From assembly GCA_017052515.1 (NCBI GenBank), contig JAFHKR010000039.1, positions 1,240,001 through 1,304,000 of the forward strand: a stretch of 64,000 nt of DNA, read 5' to 3'. Positions 33,642 to 43,059 of the stretch are shown piece after piece. The translations under genes and the position numbers were made by a program. This DNA is from Fictibacillus nanhaiensis (GTDB lineage: Bacteria > Bacillota > Bacilli > Bacillales > Fictibacillaceae). Position 1 is the first letter of the stretch. Each line of letters opens with the position of its first letter. The notes under the pieces were generated by a model. It searched no databases and was not told the DNA's origin. It worked only from the letters and a program-made list of their open reading frames with translations.

Positions 33642-34007
33642 TTATATCTCCAACAATTCTATGGAATTACCATCTGGGTCTAATATTCCTACTGAGGATC
33701 GACTCTCCTCTCTATTAATTCCCTGAATTTGTTTACCACCACACTGAGAAGCTTTAGAAAGTATTTCTTCCAAGTTTGATACTTGTACAGTAAATTGGAT
33801 ATTATTTTTTTCAGCTTTTATACCCAGCATTTCATTCGGACAAAATAATAAACCAATTTCCCCAATCTTTCCTTTATAAAAACGAAAGTCCCCCACCTTG
33901 AAAGGACTCAATTCGGCGTTTAAAAGTTGATTATAAAAATCAACCATCTCGTCCTCTTGGTTATAAGCAATTGTAATTTGTGAGATTGCAAAAGATATTC
34001 CATTCAT
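33642..34007 (-). CDS. VOC family (glyoxalase-like) protein
   Basis: A 121-residue beta-alpha-beta-beta-beta protein ending in GILDPDGNSIELLEI, the classic last strand of glyoxalase/bleomycin-resistance folds. MNGISFAISQITIAYNQ is the first strand. ATG 34007 follows GGAGGTG. Metal binding and substrate are unclear. Confidence 0.85.
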   Translation of the reverse strand: MNGISFAISQITIAYNQEDEMVDFYNQLLNAELSPFKVGDFRFYKGKIGEIGLLFCPNEMLGIKAEKNNIQFTVQVSNLEEILSKASQCGGKQIQGINREESRSSVGILDPDGNSIELLEI

Positions 34008-34104
34008 AACTAACACCTCCATCTCTTATTCAGCAATACTGCTCGGATTGTTGAATAAGAACAACATATTTTTAATTTAATTATATATTCAATTTAACCA
34101 TATG

Positions 34105-34218
34105 CTAATCCTTTTCAGCTAATATTTGTAAGCCTTTTTCAAGTGATTCGCTTATGTACTCCAAAAGAAAACCCGTTACAAAATGACCATCTTTGTTATG
34201 TGCATCTACTATGTCCAA
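34105..34218 (-). CDS. Possible 37-residue protein or gene fragment
   Basis: A TTG-started frame overlaps the end of the phosphotransferase gene by 10 bases. It reads DIVDAHNKDGHFVTGFLLEY then a helical end SESLEKGLQILAEKD. The composition is protein-like, but no clear ribosome binding site is seen. It may be the tail of a decayed gene. Confidence 0.3.
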   Translation of the reverse strand: MDIVDAHNKDGHFVTGFLLEYISESLEKGLQILAEKD

Positions 34219-35000
34219 TCATTTCTGTGACTACGAATAAAATCAATGTCCTCTAGATAATGGTCCAGATGCCCTTCGTCTATCATTTTTTGAAAAGCTA
34301 AGTCACCTTCACTCGCTTTTCTTTCAATAGTTCTGCACAACCCTTTTAACCTGAGCAGCACCATCTCCAAGAAATCAGGATCCACTTCCTCACCATACCC
34401 CTCAAAAAACAATCGAACTCTTTCTTTCATTCTTTCTGCATGCTGGCTACGATTGTAATTTATGGTTGCACCTGTTGCATCTAAATACAATCTGCTTAAA
34501 GGCACGCACGTGTAGAGAGTATAGGCAATGTCCCAAAGTCTCGGCCCAGGAGCCGCTACATCAAAATCAATGATTCCAACAGGTCGTTTTTGATCAAAGA
34601 TAATGTTATAAATGGCAAAATCATTATGGCAAAGCACCTCAAAAGGCTCTGGAGTGTGATCGATCGGTTGCCAACCTTTTTCTATAGGGAAGTCTGTTAC
34701 AGCATCGTGATAGCATCGAAGCATTTTGGCTGTCTCCATTAGTACATCATCTGACCACATGTACTTTTTTAACGGGTAATGACCAGCTTCACCTTCAATA
34801 AAGGACAGGATCTCTCTACCTTTTCCATCAATGCCTAGAAATTTAGGAGCATAACTAAAACCTTTGTATTCTAGATGCTTTAATAGCTTGTGAATCTTGG
34901 CGCTATCGAGTTTCAGTTCTCGTCGGACCGAATTCCCTACACGATATACGGTTGAGACATTTCCTCCAGTTAGTAACTCTTCGTTTTCGTGGTTTGACAT
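34209..35000 (-). CDS. Aminoglycoside phosphotransferase-like kinase (APH)
   Basis: A 263-residue protein kinase-like phosphotransferase. Brenner motif is LCHNDFAIYNIIFD (catalytic Asp) and the DFD-equivalent is VGIIDFDVAAPGPRLWDIAY. The N-lobe is GGNVSTVYRVGNSVRRE. ATG 35000 is preferred over TTG 35021. It phosphorylates a small-molecule hydroxyl; antibiotic resistance is not implied by sequence alone. Confidence 0.88.
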   Translation of the reverse strand: MSNHENEELLTGGNVSTVYRVGNSVRRELKLDSAKIHKLLKHLEYKGFSYAPKFLGIDGKGREILSFIEGEAGHYPLKKYMWSDDVLMETAKMLRCYHDAVTDFPIEKGWQPIDHTPEPFEVLCHNDFAIYNIIFDQKRPVGIIDFDVAAPGPRLWDIAYTLYTCVPLSRLYLDATGATINYNRSQHAERMKERVRLFFEGYGEEVDPDFLEMVLLRLKGLCRTIERKASEGDLAFQKMIDEGHLDHYLEDIDFIRSHRNDWT

Positions 35001-35099
35001 TAAACTTAAACCTTCTTTCAAAACTTTTACTATAATCCCCTATGGTTGGATGATTTTTTTCACAATGATATATACATACGTACAATACATACTATTCCT

Positions 35100-35290
35100 T
35101 TATAGAATTAGGTCCTGTTTATATACTATTCCATGCTCTAAATAGACTTTCAATATTGTTAAAGCTTGTCCCCACCCAACTGCACATCCGATACAGATAC
35201 TTAAGTCTTTTTCTGAAGCCGTATAGCCAGATTCAGTAAATACTTTTCTATTGGTCCTCTAATATAGGTTCTATGATTTATTTCTGGCAT
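35100..35290 (-). pseudogene. Decayed SRPBCC (AHSA1-like) gene
   Basis: From ATG 35290, with GGAGG in front, it reads MPEINHRTYIRGPIEK. After a frameshift it continues VFTESGYTASEKDLSIC and CAVGWGQALTILKVYLEHGI to TAA at 35100. These are the first and last parts of an SRPBCC protein (normally about 140-150 residues); the middle is deleted. It fills most of the 380-base gap between the APH and ger genes. Confidence 0.65.
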
Positions 35291-35401
35291 GATTACTAAC
35301 CTCCGTATCATTAGTGATTTTGAATGTTTCTCCTTACATAATTATTAATATTTAATACCAAACTAAACTATTGAAATTTCTTTTTTGGAGAAGGGAAAAA
35401 A

Positions 35402-36715
35402 ATGGACGATGTTTTGCTTAATCAGTTAGAAAAACTAAAACAGTATGAAGATTTTTACTCTGAAGAGCTATTGTTATTAAAAAATCCCTGTATTTTAGCC
35501 GGTTTTCGAACGCTGTTTGATGTGAACAGAACTAAACTTGCTGTTTATCAACTTATAACTGGATTGCCGTTAAAAACAAAGCTCAACGATGTATTTATGT
35601 ACTTTGGAAAAGTGATTGATTTTAGTAAATTAAATGAGAGCGTGTTTGCAGGAAAAGCTATTCTTTTCCTTACAAAGGAACGCTTACTTATAGAAATAGA
35701 TCCTGTATCCTTAAATTTAAATCGTCCTATTCACGAACCTATAAATGAAAGTTCTATTCAAACACCACTTGATTCATTTGTTGAGGATCTTTCTATTAAT
35801 ATTGGGCTCATTCGAAAACGCACGAAATCTAGAGAGTTAAAACATGAATCTTTTAATATGGGTGAGTCTAAAGATAAGAAAGTAGCATTGCTTTATTACG
35901 AAAACAAAGCTGATAATCATTTTGTCAAACAAGTAACAAAACATTTGGAAACCAACTCCTCGGAAAGAATTTCTAATCTTCAAGAGTTATCACAAGTACT
36001 AGGATTTAATAAGGGCTTGATTTTCCCTATGATGTATCAAACAGAACTGTCCTTCCAGGCTATTGATTATTTAGAAAAAGGAAGGTTGCTTGTGTTTATC
36101 GATGGTCAGCCTGCAGCGTATGTGATTCCTGTTTACTTTTGGGATACGATTCTTGCTGCTAGCGATAAAAGTTATCCTTTTGTTCTAGGAGTAATTATTC
36201 GAGCAGTCCGTGTGATTGGAATTCTTTTAACCCTTATCTTACCAGCGTTATATGTAGCTCTTGTAGCGGTTAACCCAGAGGTGTTACGGATTGAACTAGC
36301 ACTTTCTGTCGCTCAAAGCAGAGAAGGCGTACCTTACCCTGCCTTTGTAGAAATGATTATCATGTCAATTCTAATAGAACTTATATTAGAAGCCAGTGTT
36401 CGATTGCCTAAAAGTATTGGACCAGCCATAACCATGGTTGGCGGTATCATATTGAGTACAGCGATCGTAGAAGCTAAGCTTGTAAGTAATCTACTTATCA
36501 TCATAATTGCTGCCACAACTATCTCAAATTCAGCGATTCTTGGTTTTCAAAATATGTTATCGATCAGAGTGTTTAAGTACATATTAATCATTCTAGCAGG
36601 AATTTTTGGCGTTTTTGGGATAATGACTGGCCTTGTGTTTACATTTGCATATCTAGCCGGATTGCAGACCTATGGTGTTTCCTATTTAGATGTTAGTTCG
36701 AAGAAGGCGAGATAA
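35402..36715 (+). CDS. Spore germination protein, GerA subunit A family
   Basis: A 437-residue membrane protein of the GerAA/GerKA family. A soluble N-terminal half (KNPCILAGFRTLFDVNRTKL..., KGLIFPMMYQTELS) precedes about five membrane helices. Conserved REGVPYPAFVEMIIMSILIE and RLPKSIGPAITMVGGIIL lie in the membrane part. It is shorter than the usual 480-500 residues, lacking part of the N-terminal region. First gene of the ger A-B-C operon forming a germinant receptor in the spore inner membrane. ATG 35402 with GGAGAAGGG. Confidence 0.93.
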   Translation: MDDVLLNQLEKLKQYEDFYSEELLLLKNPCILAGFRTLFDVNRTKLAVYQLITGLPLKTKLNDVFMYFGKVIDFSKLNESVFAGKAILFLTKERLLIEIDPVSLNLNRPIHEPINESSIQTPLDSFVEDLSINIGLIRKRTKSRELKHESFNMGESKDKKVALLYYENKADNHFVKQVTKHLETNSSERISNLQELSQVLGFNKGLIFPMMYQTELSFQAIDYLEKGRLLVFIDGQPAAYVIPVYFWDTILAASDKSYPFVLGVIIRAVRVIGILLTLILPALYVALVAVNPEVLRIELALSVAQSREGVPYPAFVEMIIMSILIELILEASVRLPKSIGPAITMVGGIILSTAIVEAKLVSNLLIIIIAATTISNSAILGFQNMLSIRVFKYILIILAGIFGVFGIMTGLVFTFAYLAGLQTYGVSYLDVSSKKAR

Positions 36716-37798
36716 ATGAAAAAATCTAATTTAGTAGTCATTTTATTTTTAATCGCACATATCGGGGTTATCTTCTATATCTATCCGTTGAAAATTATGT
36801 CAAGCATTGGTTACGGTCACTGGCTTCCTGTTTTAATTACAGTTAGTTTTCAACTTGTTTTTTTGTTTGTTTATTTAAAAGGGCTTTCGTACTTTCCGAA
36901 TCAAGATTTAATTTCGATTTTTTCGTTAGAACGAAAGCTTTTAGCCCGTGTCTTAATGTTCCCATTCATGATTTATCTGTTCAATAGCCTTCTTGTCGTT
37001 ACACGAGCGTATGCAGAGATCATTACCATCATCTTTTTACAAAACACACCTATTTGGGCAATTGATCTACTGATCATTTTTATTGCTGGGTACATCGCCA
37101 TAAAAGGATTTAATACTATCCTTTATACAGCGCTAGCGGTCTTTTTTTTATTTATTCCTATTATATTTTTCGCTGTCGTTACTTCCTTTCAAAATGCACA
37201 ACTATTAAATATCTTTCCGATTACACCGGAGAATCTTACTTTCATATATAATGATCAGTTTTTAATTAGTTTTTTTGCAGTCTCACCCTTCTTATTCTTA
37301 GGGTTTATTCCATCTCGTATTGATTATGAACCGAAGAAAATTATGACTGCAGCTATCTGCTTATCTCCCGTTTACTTACTTTCTGTTTATGTACCCATTT
37401 TAACATTCGGTCCCCACACGGCTTCAACATTCTTGTTGCCGTTTAGTACAACTATGGACACTATCTCTATTCGATGGTTAGTATTTGATCGAATTACCAT
37501 CTTTTATATGCTTTCCATTGTTACCTTTTCTTTAATATTTGGGGCACTTTTAATTTGGATGCTTTCACTGATTATCCATCGTCTATATCTCCCTTCTTTA
37601 AGAAAGGATTGGACGGGGATATTAATAGGGGCCCTGGCTTTCGCCTGTGGTCTTATATTGCAAGGATTCGATGAGATAGATGCAGTCTATAAATTTGATT
37701 TACCTTTAAGAGTTTATAGTTTAGCTTGTATACCTGTTATCTTATTGATATTTGGACTTAAGAAAGGGAGAAAAAGACATGAACAGGACTCCATTTAA
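36716..37798 (+). CDS. Spore germination permease, GerAB family
   Basis: A 360-residue, roughly ten-helix protein of the endospore germination permease (APC-like) family, the germinant-binding subunit. Its ATG follows the A-subunit stop directly. Markers are the N-terminal LVVILFLIAHIGVIFYIYPL, the basic ERKLLARVL loop and central FFAVSPFLFLGF. The last 20 bases overlap the C-subunit gene. Confidence 0.92.
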   Translation: MKKSNLVVILFLIAHIGVIFYIYPLKIMSSIGYGHWLPVLITVSFQLVFLFVYLKGLSYFPNQDLISIFSLERKLLARVLMFPFMIYLFNSLLVVTRAYAEIITIIFLQNTPIWAIDLLIIFIAGYIAIKGFNTILYTALAVFFLFIPIIFFAVVTSFQNAQLLNIFPITPENLTFIYNDQFLISFFAVSPFLFLGFIPSRIDYEPKKIMTAAICLSPVYLLSVYVPILTFGPHTASTFLLPFSTTMDTISIRWLVFDRITIFYMLSIVTFSLIFGALLIWMLSLIIHRLYLPSLRKDWTGILIGALAFACGLILQGFDEIDAVYKFDLPLRVYSLACIPVILLIFGLKKGRKRHEQDSI

Positions 37799-38864
37799 AA
37801 GTAGATGGTACTTGCCTATTTTTTGTTTATTTCTTTTGACCGGTTGCTGGGATAACAAGGATATTAATCATCGAGTACTCCCACTCGTTGTTGGTGTAAA
37901 AAAAATAGAGGACGATCGTTATAAGATTATTCTAGAAATTCCTACTACCAATCCTAATGGAATACAAACTGAGATTGTAACTGGTACAGGAGACACCATT
38001 AATGAAGCGATTGAACAGATTAAAACAAATCTAGAGAGCCAGGTCGATTTGCTTCATCTTCGTTTAATTGTTCTCGATAAAGAATACGCTAATAGTGGAA
38101 CCGAGGAATTAATTGAAGCCATTATGAGAACACGTGAAATTTCCCCAAAAGCCATGGTTGCTGTTTGTTCCAATGATTCTCTTGAGGACTTTTTTTCAGG
38201 TGTGAATGAAAAAGTGCAGACGTCAAACATATCCATGCTGGATTTCTTTGATAAGACTGCAGGTTGGACACCACAAATCGTTACCGCGAACACATGGGAG
38301 ATGTATAGAGGGATCCACTCTCCTACACAAGATGTAACACTACCAGTCATTGATAAGGGAAAAGACACAACCTTAGTTTATAAAGGGTCAGCCATTTTCC
38401 ATAAAGGCGCTATGAAAGGAAAAATCACTGGAGATGATTCGTTTTTAATAAACGCGTATAAAGGTAACGAAACTTATGGAAAAATCGAAGTATTAAATAA
38501 AGCGAGTGTGATGGTAGTTTCTAATCGTATTCAGAATTATGCTGAAATAAAGGGGGATCTTCCCTTTCTGACCATAAAGATGAATCTAAACGTCGTTGTG
38601 TTAGAAACAGTTGGTAACCCTAGTGTAAATGATGTAAAAAAACAATTAGATGACTTAATCACTACTCGCTTTCAAAACGTGATTCAAAAGAGCCAAAGTG
38701 AACAATCGGATACGTTTGGGTTTGGACAACATTTCCGCTCTCTCCTACCTCCAAATCAATTAACTACCTGGAAAACCGATTATTACCCTCGACTTAAAGT
38801 CAAAGTTGATGTAAAGGTAGACATAAGAAATAAAGGAAATTTAAAATCGATGAAAGGAAATTAA
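37779..38864 (+). CDS. Ger(x)C family spore germination lipoprotein
   Basis: A 361-residue lipoprotein. ATG 37779 follows GGGAG; the signal sequence ends in the lipobox LTGC with Cys23 followed by WDNKDI, the WD-x-(K/R)(D/E)I pattern of GerAC proteins. The rest is the Ger(x)C ectodomain. It anchors at the outer face of the spore inner membrane with the A and B subunits. No D-subunit gene is seen. Confidence 0.93.
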   Translation: MNRTPFKSRWYLPIFCLFLLTGCWDNKDINHRVLPLVVGVKKIEDDRYKIILEIPTTNPNGIQTEIVTGTGDTINEAIEQIKTNLESQVDLLHLRLIVLDKEYANSGTEELIEAIMRTREISPKAMVAVCSNDSLEDFFSGVNEKVQTSNISMLDFFDKTAGWTPQIVTANTWEMYRGIHSPTQDVTLPVIDKGKDTTLVYKGSAIFHKGAMKGKITGDDSFLINAYKGNETYGKIEVLNKASVMVVSNRIQNYAEIKGDLPFLTIKMNLNVVVLETVGNPSVNDVKKQLDDLITTRFQNVIQKSQSEQSDTFGFGQHFRSLLPPNQLTTWKTDYYPRLKVKVDVKVDIRNKGNLKSMKGN

Positions 38865-39104
38865 TTTTTAGAATGATACTTCCTTTCTTCAAGAAATGCA
38901 CTGTACTTATATTAATCCTGTGCCCAACTGAACGTTGACCTTCTATGAATTTTACGCAACCATTTACTGCCGATTATACTGTTTCCAAGTACTAGTACGA
39001 GGGAGGTAAACCATTTTTAATCTTTTGAATGAACACACTTTATTGATACTTTAACTTTTGATTTATCTTTGCAACACGTTTCATTGTTGAACAACTGCAC
39101 CCGA

Positions 39105-39512
39105 CTACTGATTATAATCATTCAGTAAATGGTCGGCAATATAGTCTTTTAATTCTTCCTTAACTTCGTCTAGCGTTTCATCTAATAATTCCCCAACAAT
39201 TTTACTGCCTGGAATCCTTTTTGAAATGGGCATTCCTAAGAAAGATCGATAGCATTCCCATATTTTTATTGTGTGCAGATCTATTAATTCTTCCTTTTCT
39301 TCTGAGATACCAATCGAAATGGAGGAAACGTATTGGGGAGTAAATGGATGGTCACCTTGTATGTGAAACTCTCCATCAAAAACCAAGTTCTTCGTATTAA
39401 AAATAGGTTTATACTTTAAAAGTAAGGAATTAATATTGTCTTTTAACGTTGTTTCAATATTCCTAATTTCTTTTAACAGCTCGTCTGAAAACTCTTTTTG
39501 ATCATATTTCAT
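39105..39512 (-). CDS. Hypothetical 135-residue protein
   Basis: A soluble acidic protein. It starts MKYDQKEFSDELLKEIRNIE, has a beta-rich middle (LVFDGEFHIQGDHPF, VSSISIGISEEKEEL) and ends in an acidic helix (LDETLDEVKEELKDYIADHL). ATG 39512 follows GAAGTGATAAAGAG. No family recognised; immunity-like small proteins have similar shapes but no partner is seen. Confidence 0.55.
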   Translation of the reverse strand: MKYDQKEFSDELLKEIRNIETTLKDNINSLLLKYKPIFNTKNLVFDGEFHIQGDHPFTPQYVSSISIGISEEKEELIDLHTIKIWECYRSFLGMPISKRIPGSKIVGELLDETLDEVKEELKDYIADHLLNDYNQ

Positions 39513-39566
39513 CTCTTTATCACTTCTCTTCTCAATTCTGTAACCTTGATTTACTTCGATAAAAAA

Positions 39567-39595
39567 GAGCATTCATCCTTCTTGGATAAATGCTC
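39567..39595 (-). terminator. Terminator of the gene at 39614
   Basis: GAGCATT (39567-39573) pairs with AATGCTC (39589-39595) around ATCC/GGAT, with six A before it giving a T run on the minus strand. Confidence 0.8.
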
Positions 39596-39613
39596 CCATT
39601 TCATAACTACGCT

Positions 39614-39853
39614 TCACTTAAAATAAGAAATGGCAAAAACCATCGAAAACGTTAAGAAGAAAGCAATCATAAATCCCAGTCTTAGGTTTCTTTTCGTCTT
39701 AGGTATTATGAGTCCAAGTGTAAAAAAGAAGCCGATACCTGAAACTATAAATGCAAATTGCGATTGAGAGCTTGGAAAGTAAAAGAATCCAATTACTAAC
39801 GTGATCAAGATGATGAATAGATTATAAATCAGTCGTAATCTTAATCGCTTCAA
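39614..39853 (-). CDS. Small membrane protein
   Basis: A 79-residue protein with three hydrophobic stretches and a basic start (MKRLRLRLIYN). TTG 39853 follows GGAGGTG. Function is unknown. Confidence 0.65.
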   Translation of the reverse strand: MKRLRLRLIYNLFIILITLVIGFFYFPSSQSQFAFIVSGIGFFFTLGLIIPKTKRNLRLGFMIAFFLTFSMVFAISYFK

Positions 39854-40059
39854 ATACTCACCTCCTGATTGTTATCTACATTCTTTCTCCTTAGTCTCAT
39901 AGAAAAGAACTCGTCATTTGAATAAGAGTTGATCATTTGATCACTCTAATTCATGGTATTCTCCATCAGTTAGATATTACCTAAGCTTCCAATTAGAATT
40001 TCCTTTAGAAGCGATGTAAGTAGAAAGGGTTTCCCATAAATAGAACAGAGCTCTCCCCT

Positions 40060-40746
40060 TTATTTTAAAATTCCCACAGCCTTTTCATGGGTTTCTAGGA
40101 TTAGCTTAAGCTCTGACAGATCTCTTATTGTATAATCGGCGGCCTCCGCTTTTTTCCAGTGAGGGCTCATTTTCCATACGGCAACCATTCCGACGTTTCT
40201 AGCAGCTTCCACGTCATTTTTTGGGTGGTCGCCCACAAACATGCATTCTTCCGTCTTAACATTTAATCTTTCTGCCGCTCTCTGGAAAACTAGGGGATCA
40301 GGCTTTCTCAGTCCTTCCATCTCAGATATAAGGATCGTGTCGAAATACTCTTTTATTTCTAGTGCTTGAATCGTATCATATTGAAACACACCGAAACCGT
40401 TCGTGACTAAACCGAGGCGATATCCTTTTTTCTTCAGCTCCTCCAGCATGCTAATAAGATTAGGAAACGGGGTGCAATGGTACTTGAACTGTGTTAAATA
40501 ATCATCGAGTAATTCTCCTGGCGGCATTCTTCTAACTGCCAGCTCCTCGGCTAGCTTTTGGTACACTTTGTCCTTCCACACATATCCGTTTTCTTCTAAC
40601 TCAATAAATCGTTTCGCAAACAATTGTTTGGGTATATGGGACAGTACGGATGAAAGCCGAGTATGTTGGTCCTCTACGAACTTTTTAACCGATGTGTCGC
40701 GATTCAATAGGGTTCCGTCCAAATCAAACAGTACAGCTTTTATCAA
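40060..40746 (-). CDS. HAD superfamily phosphatase
   Basis: A 228-residue HAD-IA hydrolase: motif I DLDGTLLNRDTS, motif II LVTNGFG, motif III Lys in GLRKPDPLVF, motif IV MFVGDHPKNDVEAARN. A helical cap lies between I and II. It dephosphorylates a small metabolite (phosphoglycolate- or nucleotide-like). ATG start with AGAGAG. Monocistronic. Confidence 0.92.
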   Translation of the reverse strand: MIKAVLFDLDGTLLNRDTSVKKFVEDQHTRLSSVLSHIPKQLFAKRFIELEENGYVWKDKVYQKLAEELAVRRMPPGELLDDYLTQFKYHCTPFPNLISMLEELKKKGYRLGLVTNGFGVFQYDTIQALEIKEYFDTILISEMEGLRKPDPLVFQRAAERLNVKTEECMFVGDHPKNDVEAARNVGMVAVWKMSPHWKKAEAADYTIRDLSELKLILETHEKAVGILK

Positions 40747-40856
40747 AGTAACTCTCTCCTATCCTTGCATTCTGTATATGAAGGTATTTACCCGTAATCA
40801 TGATTTTGCACGCATTACCTTATATACTACAAAGCATAGCTTATGAAATAAACGAA

Positions 40857-41378
40857 CTAATCCCTAGACAAAACTCCTATCTTTTCAAGTCTCTGATCTA
40901 GCTCATACTTCTGCCGAAGATGATGACGAAAATGCATAGCTACTAGAGCTAACCACTCTTGAGCATTCAGCCATCCAAAGCCACCATGCTTCATTTTATA
41001 TTGGGGATTTATCTTTTCTACTCGTGTTTCTAATTCTCTCATTCTATTCATTAGCTGATCGATCTCTTCTATTATCTTTTCTTTCGATTTTGAATTGTCC
41101 GGTGGGGCATCTAGTTCTTCCGGCAATTTAATTTTAATAGGAGGAAAGCAACCAATGTTAAATAAATATTCTCCGAACTCGCTCTTTCCTTGATGTTCCT
41201 CATCATCAGCTTTCTCACAATCTTCTACACAATCGAGATATTCATGGGCTACAACAATCAAATGGTCATACATTTGTCCAACCGACCAAACCCCTTGTTC
41301 AGGTATATACCTTAATTGTTCTTGTGAATAGTTTTGCAGAAAGCTTTTGTAGGTTTCTATTAACTTCAAGTCACTCAT
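40857..41378 (-). CDS. DinB superfamily protein
   Basis: A 173-residue four-helix-bundle protein (MYDHLIVVAHEYLDCVEDCE, then ALVAMHFRHHLRQKYEL) of DinB_2 type. ATG 41378 follows GGAGG at 8 bases. The histidines in QMYDHL and HFRHH probably bind a metal. Third of four DinB-like genes in the window. Confidence 0.78.
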   Translation of the reverse strand: MSDLKLIETYKSFLQNYSQEQLRYIPEQGVWSVGQMYDHLIVVAHEYLDCVEDCEKADDEEHQGKSEFGEYLFNIGCFPPIKIKLPEELDAPPDNSKSKEKIIEEIDQLMNRMRELETRVEKINPQYKMKHGGFGWLNAQEWLALVAMHFRHHLRQKYELDQRLEKIGVLSRD

Positions 41379-41544
41379 GTTAAGAACCTCCGTTTCATCT
41401 TTAGATGGTACAACTTTGAATTCAATACAAAGCACACATCTCCTTCTTAAAGAAGATAGCTTTAAGATCACGGCTAATTTGTAATCGAACAACTTGTACC
41501 GTAGTAGTAGTGAATCTATAATAAGAAGAAAATGGTGGTTTCTA

Positions 41545-41934
41545 ATGAGCACATTGAATCAATTAAGAAACTATGCACAGAAACTAAAAAAAGATATTTT
41601 TGTTCTTTACCTTTCTTACAAAGATTCTCGAACTCCTTTAGTAGCTAAAATCGTAGCCATTTGTGTGGTTGCTTATGCTTTTAGTCCGATCGACTTAATC
41701 CCAGATTTCATTCCGATTTTAGGATATCTCGATGATCTAATCCTTGTTCCGCTTGGAATCTCTCTTGCTTTAAAACTCATACCCGATTACATCATTGACG
41801 AGAATCGAACAATGGCTGAACATATCCAGAAAAACGGTAAACCTAAGAATTGGTTTGTTGGTATTCTTTTTATTATAATCTGGATACTTTTTGCTGTTTG
41901 GATTGGTAAGCTATTGTTTCCCTTATTTTCTTAA
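41545..41934 (+). CDS. YkvA family (DUF1232) membrane protein
   Basis: A 129-residue protein with the DUF1232 core VAYAFSPIDLIPDFIPILG and YLDDLILVPLGI, plus a C-terminal membrane helix. ATG 41545 follows GGTGG. Function is unknown; the family is widespread in Bacilli. Confidence 0.9.
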   Translation: MSTLNQLRNYAQKLKKDIFVLYLSYKDSRTPLVAKIVAICVVAYAFSPIDLIPDFIPILGYLDDLILVPLGISLALKLIPDYIIDENRTMAEHIQKNGKPKNWFVGILFIIIWILFAVWIGKLLFPLFS

Positions 41935-41947
41935 TTCACATCACTAA

Positions 41948-41975
41948 AAAGACACCTAACTTATCAGGTGTCTTT
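41948..41975. terminator. Bidirectional intrinsic terminator
   Basis: AAAGACACCT (41948-41957) pairs perfectly with AGGTGTCTTT (41966-41975), between the convergent DUF1232 and DUF3189 genes. Confidence 0.9.
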
Positions 41976-41990
41976 AGAGAGATACAAAAA

Positions 41991-42515
41991 TTAAGATGAA
42001 CTGGCGTTTAGCAACTTCTTCTCGTTATCTATGATCAGGACTTGTTCTGTCGTGTTTTTTGCCATCTCTTTCGTATGCTCAACCAGATATTCAATTTGAG
42101 CAGAAGCTTGTTTTGCACCTTTTACAAGTAAAGGAACTCCTATAAAATCAATGCCTAACCTTCTTGAGAACAATCCTCCAAAGGTCATGGATAGTGGAAC
42201 AGTAGGTGATGTATTTGAGAAGATGAGTTTCTCCTCTGTTCCATTTTTCTTTTGTAAGATATCGAACAGTTCTTTTAAACCAGGTACGAAGATTTTAGAG
42301 TTTCCACGTCCTACTGTGTAAACAGAATGGCCATCCTCATCCTCACCATGAAAAATCATCTTCCCCATATCTGATGTTTTCAGTTTGTTGAAATAGGGTA
42401 CATGTAAGATCTGTTTCTTTGTAAGCTTCGTATGTGAAGGTAACTTTTTCAAATGGTAAGCGGCTGCTAATGATGTAGTATGTGTTCCGCCATAATCATT
42501 ATAAATATATATCAA
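41991..42515 (-). CDS. DUF3189 family protein
   Basis: A 174-residue protein opening IYIYNDYGGTHTTSLAAAYH, the hallmark of DUF3189 proteins of Bacilli, with later HGEDEDGHSVYTVGRGNSK. TTG 42515 is chosen because AGGAG lies 9 bases before it; the in-frame TTG 42524 is adjacent to that site. The P-loop-like opening is suggestive only. Function is unknown. Confidence 0.82.
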   Translation of the reverse strand: MIYIYNDYGGTHTTSLAAAYHLKKLPSHTKLTKKQILHVPYFNKLKTSDMGKMIFHGEDEDGHSVYTVGRGNSKIFVPGLKELFDILQKKNGTEEKLIFSNTSPTVPLSMTFGGLFSRRLGIDFIGVPLLVKGAKQASAQIEYLVEHTKEMAKNTTEQVLIIDNEKKLLNASSS

Positions 42516-42610
42516 GATATACAACTCCTATTTGCTCATTCTTCCACATTATCGCCTTACAAAAGTTTGGTATACTTACTTATTCAAGAAATTTGAAGGG
42601 GTGAATACCT

Positions 42611-42823
42611 ATGGAGATTACACGAACGAACTTAGTTGAAGCTAAACGACAACTTGACTCAACCATTCATAAACTAAAAGAAACCGTTAAAACACTGAAG
42701 GGTAAAGAAAATCCAAACCGGTATAAATCTCAGATCACCTTAGCGCAAAGACGTATAGAAGCATTTGAACTATCCGTGTTTCTGATTGAAAGAGAAATTT
42801 GTGACCTAAGCGAGAATAGCTAA
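42611..42823 (+). CDS. Small coiled-coil protein
   Basis: A 70-residue, almost wholly helical, charged protein (EAKRQLDSTIHKLKETVKTL, LAQRRIEAFELSVFLIEREI). ATG 42611 follows AAGGGGTG. Divergent from the DUF3189 gene. Function is unknown. Confidence 0.7.
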   Translation: MEITRTNLVEAKRQLDSTIHKLKETVKTLKGKENPNRYKSQITLAQRRIEAFELSVFLIEREICDLSENS

Positions 42824-42836
42824 GCATCTTCCGCAA

Positions 42837-42863
42837 CAAAAAAGGACCTTAGTGATAAGGTCC
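42837..42863. terminator. Intrinsic terminator shared by 42611 (+) and the Cys-rich operon (-)
   Basis: GGACCTT (42844-42850) pairs with AAGGTCC (42857-42863). The seven A at 42837-42843 give a strong T run on the minus strand, so it ends the Cys-rich genes; on the plus strand the T tract is weak. Confidence 0.8.
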
Positions 42864-42912
42864 ACTTCTTGTTACATCAGTGTTTGTTCGTTTTCTTTTT
42901 TAATTTTTGCTA

Positions 42913-43059
42913 TTATTGACCATTTCCATTGCCTAATCGATTGCGCAAAGCACAGTATGGAGCATCTGAAACCACTCGAACACTTTCTACTCTGTTTCTA
43001 CAAAGTCTTCTCCAAGCATCATCATTTCTATATTGAGCCCAATTGCATCTGCTACACAT
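42913..43059 (-). CDS. 48-residue Cys-containing small protein
   Basis: ATG 43059 directly follows, in frame, the TAA of the 43060 gene. The product starts MCSRCNWAQYRNDDAWRRLC and continues with VESVRVVSDAPYC and an NG-rich end. Four Cys, many Arg and Asn and the tight linkage to a Cys/His repeat protein suggest a small metal-binding or cross-linked structural protein such as a spore coat or crust component (inference). A strong terminator lies about 50 bases downstream. A 126-codon frame on the other strand is judged a shadow. Confidence 0.55.
   Translation of the reverse strand: MCSRCNWAQYRNDDAWRRLCRNRVESVRVVSDAPYCALRNRLGNGNGQ

Noticed and set aside
35300-35350. Sigma-G promoter before the gerA-type operon (TGAATG ... 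ATTAATA)
   Set aside because: The -10 matches only four of seven positions, so I did not annotate it although sigma-G control is expected for the operon.
38865-39104. Possible gene remnant between gerAC-type gene and 39105
   Set aside because: Short fragments in both strands are interrupted by stops and show no recognisable family.
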